DNA of 39,493 bases, from NCBI GenBank assembly GCA_902616165.1, contig CACMRS010000006.1, forward strand, positions 1 through 39,493. The letters run 5' to 3'. Below are positions 33,556-39,493 of the stretch, piece after piece. Each line of letters opens with the position of its first letter. Position 1 is the first letter of the stretch. The notes beneath the pieces were generated by a model, which was not told the origin of the DNA, did no database searches, and saw nothing but the letters and a program-made list of their open reading frames with translations. The DNA comes from an uncultured Pelagibacteraceae bacterium (GTDB lineage Bacteria > Pseudomonadota > Alphaproteobacteria > Pelagibacterales > Pelagibacteraceae). A program made the translations under genes and the position numbers.

Positions 33556-34437
33556 TTAATTTTTTTGAAGTTCATAGATGGAAACGTAGTGTTTCTTCTT
33601 AGGCAGCGGGATTATGGTTGGAACTTTAGTCAATCTTGGTTTTATTGACTTATTTCCTACAATAATATTTTTATCATAATTTTCTAAATCTACCTCTGGA
33701 TGAGGATTTCCATCATTAATTAATGGCCAAGCATCACAAGCTCTATATCCAAATAAAATTAAAGGTCTTGAGTTGTTCATTTGGTTGTGTCCAGACCCAT
33801 GAACTGATCTACAATGAAAAAAAACGACCGTTCCAGCAGTTCCAGTTATAGAAACACTATCTTTAGTTCCTATTTTATCTTTCTTAGTGTCTATTTTTCC
33901 AACAAAATAATTTTCTTTGCTGTGGTGACTGTACAATTTCTTTTTGTGTGATTTTTTTATTATTTTAAGTGGCCCATTTTTTTCATAGCAATCATCTAAA
34001 TATATACCAACTGTAATTAAATCATCGTTTGTATGAGGGTAAAAAGCCCAATCTTGGTGCCATCCAATTTCACTTCCTTTTTTCTTATTTGGTAGTTTAA
34101 AATTTAATTTACCTAGATGAAATCTTACTGTTCCACCTAATAATTTTTTAGCTATAGATATAATTCTTTTATCTCTAGATAATTCATAGAAGATTTTATG
34201 TCTGTTCTGAGGATTATTAAGTCTTAAAATTTCTTTATTTTTAGAAGAGCCTGAATTGTAGACAAAATGGTAATTATCATAGGATTGAGTTCCATTTGCA
34301 CCATTACCATTTTTTTTCTTTTTCTCTTTTAAAATTACTTCATTAACAATTTTATTTATTTTATTTATCTTTGTTTGAGAAATTAGATTTTCTTTAACAA
34401 GAAAGCCATTTTTTTTAAATAAATTCAAATCATTCAT
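33556..34437 (-). CDS. Phytanoyl-CoA dioxygenase (PhyH) family protein
   Basis: A 293-aa Fe(II)/2-oxoglutarate oxygenase. The metal ligands can be read: H127 and D129 in GWHQDWAFY and H213 in CRSVHGSGHN. R224 in NSRPLILFGYR is the likely 2-oxoglutarate anchor. The substrate cannot be told, since the family covers acyl-CoA, ectoine, phosphonate and many small molecules. It is the last of three minus-strand genes; 86 nt separate it from the isomerase-like gene. A Lys/Asn-rich tract (~38-50) lengthens the N-terminus compared with typical members but is not suspicious. Confidence 0.85.
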   Translation of the reverse strand: MNDLNLFKKNGFLVKENLISQTKINKINKIVNEVILKEKKKKNGNGANGTQSYDNYHFVYNSGSSKNKEILRLNNPQNRHKIFYELSRDKRIISIAKKLLGGTVRFHLGKLNFKLPNKKKGSEIGWHQDWAFYPHTNDDLITVGIYLDDCYEKNGPLKIIKKSHKKKLYSHHSKENYFVGKIDTKKDKIGTKDSVSITGTAGTVVFFHCRSVHGSGHNQMNNSRPLILFGYRACDAWPLINDGNPHPEVDLENYDKNIIVGNKSIKPRLTKVPTIIPLPKKKHYVSIYELQKN

Positions 34438-34523
34438 AAATGCAGATTATAAATAAAAATAAATCTTCTTATAAAAAATTACAATGTTTAATTAAATTAT
34501 TAATAAAATTTAGTAATTTTAAA

Positions 34524-35117
34524 TTATTTTTTTAATGCATCTTCAAGATAATCCAATCTATCTTGACCCCAAAAAATCTCATTATTTAAGACATATGAAG
34601 GAGCACCAAATACATGGTTATTAACTGCATCTTTTGAATTTTTTTGGTACTCAATGTTTACTTCGTCAGTTAAAGCTAACTTTTTCATTTCCTCAAAATT
34701 TAAATTTAATTTTTCACAAATTTCCCGAAGTATTTTGTGATCTGAAAGATCTTTATCCATAGACCATAAATATTTTAAACACTCATTTCCAAAATGAAGT
34801 TTATTTCCCATTTTATTTGAGGCGATTACAAATTTTGCTGGCAAATGTGGATCACTAGGTGGAAAAAATTTTGGCTGTTTAATAATTGGCAAACCTAATT
34901 TATTTGAAATTCTCTCCATTTCCAAAAGTCTGTACTTTTGTCTTGCAGGGTGTCTTTTAGGAACTGGTAATCCTCCGGTATTTGGAAAAATTTCACCAAC
35001 TAAATCAAGTGGTTTTTCTATTACTTCTAAATTATATTGACTTACTATTTTTGTAAATCTATCAGCACCTAAGTAAGTAAATGGAGACAAGACACTAAAA
35101 TAATATTCAATTTTCAT
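34524..35117 (-). CDS. 2-hydroxychromene-2-carboxylate isomerase-like / DsbA-family protein
   Basis: A 197-aa thioredoxin-fold protein of the HCCA isomerase / kappa-class GST type. Its N-terminus IEYYFSVLSPFTYLG has Ser-Pro in place of the CxxC of DsbA. It includes PHLPAKFVIAS in the helical domain, and ends with the cis-Pro loop HVFGAPSYVLNNEIFWGQDRLDYLEDAL, a near-signature of the family. The natural substrate is probably a glutathione-linked compound and not naphthalene breakdown products. It starts 7 nt after the peroxiredoxin-like gene, so the two are likely co-transcribed as a thiol-dependent detoxification pair. Confidence 0.85.
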   Translation of the reverse strand: MKIEYYFSVLSPFTYLGADRFTKIVSQYNLEVIEKPLDLVGEIFPNTGGLPVPKRHPARQKYRLLEMERISNKLGLPIIKQPKFFPPSDPHLPAKFVIASNKMGNKLHFGNECLKYLWSMDKDLSDHKILREICEKLNLNFEEMKKLALTDEVNIEYQKNSKDAVNNHVFGAPSYVLNNEIFWGQDRLDYLEDALKK

Positions 35118-35124
35118 TATTTAT

Positions 35125-35664
35125 TTAATTAAGTGCAAACTGCTTAATTTTTTCAAATTCAAAATGATCTGCAATGTCCTTTTTAGCATAATAAACATTT
35201 TGAACTACACCATCCTCATTAATTAGAACGTCGGTCACAGCTATATCTAAATGACCTTTTATTCTTGTAGGAATATATCCTTTCATCATAGCAGGAATAA
35301 TTTTATGTGCTTTAAACAAAATTGCGTTTAGTGTTTTACTCACTGATCTCTCAATTTCATATTTTTGAAAATATTCAAAATTTTCATCTGCTAATACTGT
35401 GAATGGTAAATTCTTATGCTTATCCATATATGATTTTAAATTATCTACTGGTGAATGAAATATTCCAACATGCGTAAAATTATTTCCAAGTTCACCAAAT
35501 CTCTTATTAATTTCATTAAGTCTTAGGTTGCAGAAGCTACAACCTGCGATTCTATAAAAAGTTAATAAGACTTTTTTCCCTAAGGTCTGAGATAAATTAA
35601 ATGAGTTACCATTCTGATCTGGAAGTGTAATTTCCTCTAATTTATCGCCAGTGCTAATTTTCAT
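35125..35664 (-). CDS. Peroxiredoxin-like (AhpC/TSA) family protein
   Basis: 179 aa with a thioredoxin-like fold. The active-site segment is FYRIAGCSFCNLRLNEI, with C42 and C45 forming a CxxC where classical peroxiredoxins have TxxC, so it could act as a reductase or a peroxidase with adjacent Cys. The N-terminus (GDKLEEITLPDQNGNSFNLSQ) is typical of AhpC/TSA. No signal peptide is present, so it is cytoplasmic. It is the first gene of a minus-strand set followed by the HCCA isomerase-like gene. The physiological peroxide or thiol is unknown. Confidence 0.8.
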   Translation of the reverse strand: MKISTGDKLEEITLPDQNGNSFNLSQTLGKKVLLTFYRIAGCSFCNLRLNEINKRFGELGNNFTHVGIFHSPVDNLKSYMDKHKNLPFTVLADENFEYFQKYEIERSVSKTLNAILFKAHKIIPAMMKGYIPTRIKGHLDIAVTDVLINEDGVVQNVYYAKKDIADHFEFEKIKQFALN

Positions 35665-35696
35665 ATTCTACATTATATAGAAATATGAATGCTTTG

Positions 35697-36806
35697 TTAA
35701 CAACCTTTGAAAGATGCAGACATATTTCTAATTAAATTGAAATACAAGTCTTTTCCTGGGTCTAAAGTCGCTCCTAATGGATCAACTACACCGGTTTTAA
35801 TATTCATGTCTTTTGCAACCGCTTTAATGATATCAGGGTTAAATTGAGGTTCAGAAAATACACAAGCAACTTTATCGTGTTCAATTATCTCTCTGATTTC
35901 TGCTAGTTGTTCTGCTCCAGGCATTACATCTGTATTAACAGTAAAAGCACCTAATATATTTACATTAAATCTTTTCTCAAAATACTGATAAGCATCATGG
36001 AATACAATTGAAGCAACACTGCTACTTAAATCAGTCATTACATCAATTGTAAGTTTATCGATTTCTTGTAAAGCTTTAGCTAAATTATTTTTATATTTAG
36101 CTTCATTTTTAGGATCATTTTCAATTAAATGTTCTGCCATTTCATTTAACATAGCTTTTGCATTAATTGGGTCCAACCAAATGTGTGGATCAAATTCACC
36201 ATGCGCATGTCCATCATGATCGTCATGTCCGTGGTCGTCATGATCATCTTCCTTTTTACCATGGTCATCATGGTCATGGTCATCTTCTTTTTTCCCATGA
36301 TCATCATGGTCGTGATCATCTTCTTTTTTACCGTGGTCATCATGTCCATGATCGTCGTGATCATCTTCTTTTTTCCCATGATCATCATGGTCGTGATCAT
36401 CTTCTTTTTTACCATGATCGTCATGATCATGTTCGTCAAAAATATTTCTTTCTCTAAATTTTAATACCTGTAATCCTTTAGTTTCCATTAATTCAATTAT
36501 TTCTGCTTTCTTAGCAATTGAACTCAATGGTTTTTCTAAAAAACTCTCTAAATCTTCACCAACCCAGAATATTAGGTCTGCATTTTGTAGCATTTTTGCG
36601 TGCGAAGGTTTCATTGCAAATCCGTGTGGAGAAGCATATCCATCAACTATTAAATCAGGTTTAGCAATACCATCCATTAAGTAACTAGCTAAAGAATGAA
36701 TTGGTTTAATAGAAGCAACTACTTTTATTTCTGCATTTGCTGGTGTAAAGAATGTTAGAATTGATAATATTGAGAATATAAGTGGTATTTTTTTAATATT
36801 TTTCAT
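35697..36806 (-). CDS. znuA: Zinc ABC transporter substrate-binding protein ZnuA
   Basis: Periplasmic zinc receptor, 369 aa. The signal peptide ends at about ANA (residue ~25). Metal ligands are expected at H61 (SPHGFAMKPS), H208 (DPHIWLDP) and the His in VFHDAYQYF, with the late acidic ligand near GVVDPLGA. Residues 126-202 form the ZnuA His/Asp loop, here unusually long and regular, built of 12- and 15-residue units ending in GKKEDD, with a 39-residue block present twice. The C-terminus ends GC with one Cys. It diverges from znuC across a 71-nt promoter that holds two Zur-type boxes. Confidence 0.94.
   Translation of the reverse strand: MKNIKKIPLIFSILSILTFFTPANAEIKVVASIKPIHSLASYLMDGIAKPDLIVDGYASPHGFAMKPSHAKMLQNADLIFWVGEDLESFLEKPLSSIAKKAEIIELMETKGLQVLKFRERNIFDEHDHDDHGKKEDDHDHDDHGKKEDDHDDHGHDDHGKKEDDHDHDDHGKKEDDHDHDDHGKKEDDHDDHGHDDHDGHAHGEFDPHIWLDPINAKAMLNEMAEHLIENDPKNEAKYKNNLAKALQEIDKLTIDVMTDLSSSVASIVFHDAYQYFEKRFNVNILGAFTVNTDVMPGAEQLAEIREIIEHDKVACVFSEPQFNPDIIKAVAKDMNIKTGVVDPLGATLDPGKDLYFNLIRNMSASFKGC
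36201..36434 (-). repeat. Tandem repeats encoding the ZnuA His/Asp-rich loop
   Basis: The 234-bp tract consists of 36- and 45-bp units coding HDHDDHGKKEDD and HDDHGHDDHGKKEDD. Units run 12, 12, 15, 12, 12 and a divergent 14 residues, so a 39-residue (117-bp) block occurs twice. Copies differ at several third positions, so the array is not brand new, but it should be prone to length change. Confidence 0.9.
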
Positions 36807-36826
36807 AATAAATAATTTAATTGGTT

Positions 36827-36857
36827 GTTATAATATAACGTTATGTAATAATATAAC
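36827..36857. promoter_or_regulatory. Two Zur boxes in the znuA-znuC divergent promoter
   Basis: GTTATAATATAAC (36827-36839) is nearly palindromic and matches the alphaproteobacterial Zur-type consensus as I know it. GTAATAATATAAC (36845-36857) differs from it by one base, with centres 18 bp apart. One box sits 20 nt from the znuA ATG side and the other 20 nt from the znuC ATG. Zur from the same cluster is the expected binder, repressing both directions when zinc is sufficient. Confidence 0.8.
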
Positions 36858-36877
36858 ATTTATAAGTCAAGTAATAT

Positions 36878-37624
36878 ATGAGCACAGAAAATAGTACATT
36901 AGTAAAATTAAATAACGCTGGTTTTAAGCAAAATGATAAATGGTTAGTGGAAGGTGTTTCATTAACTGTTGAAAAGGGAAAAATCGTTACCCTTATTGGA
37001 CCTAATGGTTCTGGAAAAAGTACTACCGCAAAAATTGCATTGGGAATTTACAAAAACATAGAAGGAAGTGTTGAGAAATACACAAATAAAGTTGGATATG
37101 TTCCTCAAAAAATATCTATTGATTGGACCCTACCTTTAAGAGTTTATGATTTTATGCTTTTAACTGAAAATATTAAAGATGAGGCAATTGATGAAGCGCT
37201 TACGTTAACAGGTGTTATCCATCTTAAGAATAAAAATTTAGGAAATTTATCAGGTGGTGAATTTCAAAGAGTTTTAATCGCAAGAGCTATTTCAAAACAA
37301 CCTGAATTATTAGTTCTTGATGAACCTGTTCAAGGAGTTGATTACACTGGCGAGATTGCTTTGTATGAATTAATAAAAAGAATTTCTGATACACTAAATT
37401 GTGGAATTCTATTAATCTCACATGACTTGCATACAGTCATGACTGCAACTGATCATGTGGTTTGTTTAAATGGCCACGTATGTTGCTCTGGATCACCAAT
37501 GGATGTTGCTAAAAACAATGAATATAAATCCTTATTTGGTGAACAAGCATCTCAAATTCTTTCTGTATATGAACATAAACATGATCACGTTCATTCTGAT
37601 GAGGGAGAAATAAAGAAAAATTAA
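36878..37624 (+). CDS. znuC: Zinc ABC transporter ATPase ZnuC
   Basis: Cytoplasmic ATPase, 248 aa, with Walker A GPNGSGKST (~46-54), Q loop YVPQKISIDWTLPL, signature LSGGEFQRVLIARA, Walker B LLVLDEPVQGVDYTG, and the switch His in LISHDLHTVM. ZnuC-typical features are the Asp-Trp after the Q loop and HVCCSGSPMDVAKN. A short His/Asp tail (HKHDHVHSDEGE, ~233-244) could bind zinc. Its start is in a Zur-box promoter shared with znuA. znuB begins 1 nt after the stop. Confidence 0.93.
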   Translation: MSTENSTLVKLNNAGFKQNDKWLVEGVSLTVEKGKIVTLIGPNGSGKSTTAKIALGIYKNIEGSVEKYTNKVGYVPQKISIDWTLPLRVYDFMLLTENIKDEAIDEALTLTGVIHLKNKNLGNLSGGEFQRVLIARAISKQPELLVLDEPVQGVDYTGEIALYELIKRISDTLNCGILLISHDLHTVMTATDHVVCLNGHVCCSGSPMDVAKNNEYKSLFGEQASQILSVYEHKHDHVHSDEGEIKKN

Positions 37625-37625
37625 T

Positions 37626-38429
37626 ATGTTTGATGATTTTTTTATAAGAGCATTATTTGCAGGAATAGGAATTGCATTTGTAACAGGACCATTAGGTTGT
37701 TTTGTAGTATGGAGAAGATTATCTTATTTTGGTGATACATTAGCTCATTCAGCACTTCTTGGTGTAACAATGGCATATACCTTAGATTTAAATATTGCTA
37801 TTTCAGTGTTTTTAATTTCTTCAGTAATCGCATTAATCCTAATTCAACTACAGAAAAAAACTAATTTACCCGGGGATGCTTTGCTTGGTCTTTTAGCTCA
37901 TTCTTCATTAGCTGTTGGATTAGTAGTAATAGGTTTTTTAGCATTTATTCGTTTTGATATTATGGGTCTATTATTTGGTGATATATTAGCCGTAACAACT
38001 GATGATTTGATAATTATTTGGACTGGTGGCGCTGTAATTTTATTAGTTCTTAAATTGATTTGGAAACCGTTGTTTGCGTCTACAGTCAATTATGAGTTAG
38101 CAGAAGCAGAAGGATTAAACCCTGATAGAGCAAAAGCTATTTTTACAATTCTTATGGCTGCTGTAATTGCCATATCAATTAAAATGGTAGGGTTATTACT
38201 AATTACAGGTATGCTAATTATACCAGCGGCTATGGCTAGAAATATCTCAGATAGTCCTCAAAAAATGGTAATATTTTCAATTGTTGGTGGATTACTGTCT
38301 GTTGTATTAGGTTTATATTCTTCATTAGAATTTAATACATCTTCAGGACCATCAATAATAGCTGCCTCGTTAGTATTATTCATACTGTCTTTATTTAAAA
38401 TAAAACAATCGATTAAATTGAAAAACTGA
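37626..38429 (+). CDS. znuB: Zinc ABC transporter permease ZnuB
   Basis: A 267-aa ABC-3 family permease with about eight membrane helices. It starts with FFIRALFAGIGIAFVTGPLGCFVVWRRLSYFGDTLAHSALLG (the conserved N-terminal block), and holds the coupling region EAEGLNPDRAKAIFTILMA and the late LLITGMLIIPAAMARN. It forms the membrane channel with ZnuC in the inner membrane. The gap to znuC is 1 nt. zur begins 24 nt downstream. Confidence 0.93.
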   Translation: MFDDFFIRALFAGIGIAFVTGPLGCFVVWRRLSYFGDTLAHSALLGVTMAYTLDLNIAISVFLISSVIALILIQLQKKTNLPGDALLGLLAHSSLAVGLVVIGFLAFIRFDIMGLLFGDILAVTTDDLIIIWTGGAVILLVLKLIWKPLFASTVNYELAEAEGLNPDRAKAIFTILMAAVIAISIKMVGLLLITGMLIIPAAMARNISDSPQKMVIFSIVGGLLSVVLGLYSSLEFNTSSGPSIIAASLVLFILSLFKIKQSIKLKN

Positions 38430-38453
38430 TAACATATTGATAAGAATTTAAAC

Positions 38454-38852
38454 ATGCAAAAAGAACATAACCTTTCCAAAAATCAAAAAATTATTTTTGA
38501 CCTAATTGATAAATCTGGTGGACCAATGAAAGCTTATTCAATCCTTTTTAATGTTCAAAAAAAAGGAATTAAAGCACCACTACAAGTTTACAGAGCATTA
38601 GATAAATTAGTTGAAATAGGAAAAATTCATAAGATTGAAAGCAGAAATGCTTTTATAGCTTGTCAAAATTCAAGCTGTCAGGTTTCAAAAGCAACAGCTT
38701 TTTCAATTTGTGAAAGTTGTGAAAATGTATCTGAGATAAGTAATTCAAAACTATCAAAATATTTATCTAATTTTTCAGATGACTCTGGAATGAAATATAG
38801 CAAATACAATTTAGAATTTTTTGGTTTATGTAAAAAATGTAAATCAAAATAA
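38454..38852 (+). CDS. zur: Zinc uptake regulator Zur (Fur family)
   Basis: 132 aa with a winged helix at the N-terminus (GGPMKAYSILFNVQKKGIKAPLQVYRALDKLVEIGKIHKIESRNAF). The zinc-site region has C86-x2-C89 and C126-x2-C129, the structural site of Fur-family proteins, plus C70 and C75 in ACQNSSCQ, where other Zur proteins usually have His/Cys ligands. It is shorter than E. coli Zur (171). It follows znuCB and two Zur boxes lie upstream of that operon, so it likely regulates itself. Its stop overlaps the next gene by 1 nt. Confidence 0.88.
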   Translation: MQKEHNLSKNQKIIFDLIDKSGGPMKAYSILFNVQKKGIKAPLQVYRALDKLVEIGKIHKIESRNAFIACQNSSCQVSKATAFSICESCENVSEISNSKLSKYLSNFSDDSGMKYSKYNLEFFGLCKKCKSK

Positions 38853-39493
38853 TGAGCACAGTTTCATTAACTTTAGATGAAATATTTGAACTAGCTAAAA
38901 AAACTCTTTTGGCAAATGGTTGTGATGATGAAACAGCATCAATTTTATCTGACTTAATCAGAAACGCTGAAAGAGATGGTTCTGTATCCCATGGTTTATT
39001 CAGATTGCCAGCTTATGTAACAGGTCTTAAAGGTGGAAAGATAAATGGTAAAGGGAAACCTGAAGTAAAAAAAATATCTTCATCAGTAATTAAGGTTGAA
39101 GGAAATAATTGTTTAGCACCTGTTGTATTAAATAAAGGTTTGCCTGAACTAGCAAAAGCTGCAAAAGAAAATGGTGTTGCAGTATTAGCAATAAATAATT
39201 CACATCACATGGCTGCTATGTGGCCTGAAACAGAAAAATTAGCAGAAGATGGTTTGGTTGCGTTTGCTTGTACATCTTACAAGCCTGCTGTAGCACCTGC
39301 CGGTGCAATAAAACCTTTGTTTGGAACAAACCCAATTTCATTTGCTTGGCCACGTCCAGGTAAAACACCAGTTGTTTATGACATGGCAACAGCTTCAATG
39401 GCGATGGGAGAAGTTCAAGTTGCTAAAAGAGAAGGTCACAAAGTTCCACTTGGAACAGGTTTAACTAAAGATGGTAAAGAAACAACTGATCCA
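38852..39493 (+). CDS. Ldh-family malate/lactate-type dehydrogenase (3' truncated by the window end)
   Basis: The frame is open to the last base (214 codons), so no stop is present. The start ATG at 38852 overlaps the zur stop by 1 nt. It belongs to the Ldh_2 family of NAD(P)-dependent oxidoreductases (malate/L-lactate, ureidoglycolate, 2,3-diketogulonate and piperideine-2-carboxylate reductases). Landmarks are DGSVSHGLFRLPAYV (~45-59), LAINNSHHMAAMWPETEKLA (~112-131), and GAIKPLFGTNPISFAWPRPG (~151-170). The family usually has ~340 aa, so about 125 residues are missing. The substrate cannot be fixed from this part. Why it follows zur is unclear. Confidence 0.88.
   Translation, partial: MSTVSLTLDEIFELAKKTLLANGCDDETASILSDLIRNAERDGSVSHGLFRLPAYVTGLKGGKINGKGKPEVKKISSSVIKVEGNNCLAPVVLNKGLPELAKAAKENGVAVLAINNSHHMAAMWPETEKLAEDGLVAFACTSYKPAVAPAGAIKPLFGTNPISFAWPRPGKTPVVYDMATASMAMGEVQVAKREGHKVPLGTGLTKDGKETTDP

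Noticed and set aside
36201-36434. Repeat tract as a CRISPR-like array
   Set aside because: The repeats are coding, have no unique spacers, and match a zinc-binding loop.
36146-36464. Long open frames in several other frames over the ZnuA repeat
   Set aside because: They are by-products of the stop-free His/Asp repeat. They code low-complexity Met/Ile or His/Arg runs, lack ribosome sites, and lie wholly over a real gene.

Overview
The window is AT-rich (roughly 30% G+C by eye), very tightly packed and encodes alphaproteobacterial proteins of the SAR11 type (Candidatus Pelagibacter). The evidence is many 1-nt TAATG overlaps, Lys/Ile/Asn-rich proteins, the ntrX-trkA order, a single Aap amino-acid transporter and a plcP-agt lipid-remodelling pair. 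I place it in the Pelagibacterales from gene content and composition, not from a database search.

Layout. 1-3065: the end of an NtrX-like regulator, then trkA and trkH (K+ uptake). 3094-3170: tRNA-Arg(UCU). 3347-7779: aapJ, a terminator, then aapQ-aapM-aapP (general L-amino-acid ABC importer); aapP carries a 1-nt shift in a T7 run near its 3' end. 7970-8601: an XRE regulator, then tRNA-Asn and tRNA-Cys on the minus strand. 8726-14276: valS, ilvD and manC, each overlapping the next by 1 nt. 14451-14660: a small Lys-rich protein with a perfect Shine-Dalgarno.

14750-31675 is a nearly uninterrupted phosphate-starvation block: lipid kinase (-), plcP, agt, phoR, an unknown exported protein, pstS, a terminator, pstC-pstA-pstB-phoU-phoB, sixA (-), ppk, ppx and phoX. 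Repeats resembling PhoB boxes (7-bp units every 11 bp) lie upstream of pstS, of phoX, and in the gap between the lipid kinase and plcP. Together the genes would sense phosphate (PhoR/PhoB/PhoU), import it (PstSCAB), release it from organic esters (PhoX), strip it from membrane phospholipids and replace these with glycolipids (PlcP/Agt), and store or mobilise it (Ppk/Ppx).

31710-33499 (-) is a four-gene operon next to phoX: a small membrane protein, arsC, an AqpS-like aquaglyceroporin and a NUDIX hydrolase. It is probably arsenate detoxification, which fits a cell with strong phosphate (and so arsenate) uptake. 33556-35664 (-): a PhyH dioxygenase, a HCCA-isomerase/DsbA-like protein and a peroxiredoxin-like protein. 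35697-38852: zinc import, znuA (-) divergent from znuC-znuB-zur, with two Zur-type boxes in the shared promoter. The window ends inside an Ldh/malate-lactate dehydrogenase family gene. No CRISPR array, insertion sequence, prophage or rRNA was seen, and no gene-free stretch exceeds 300 bases once the tRNAs are counted.
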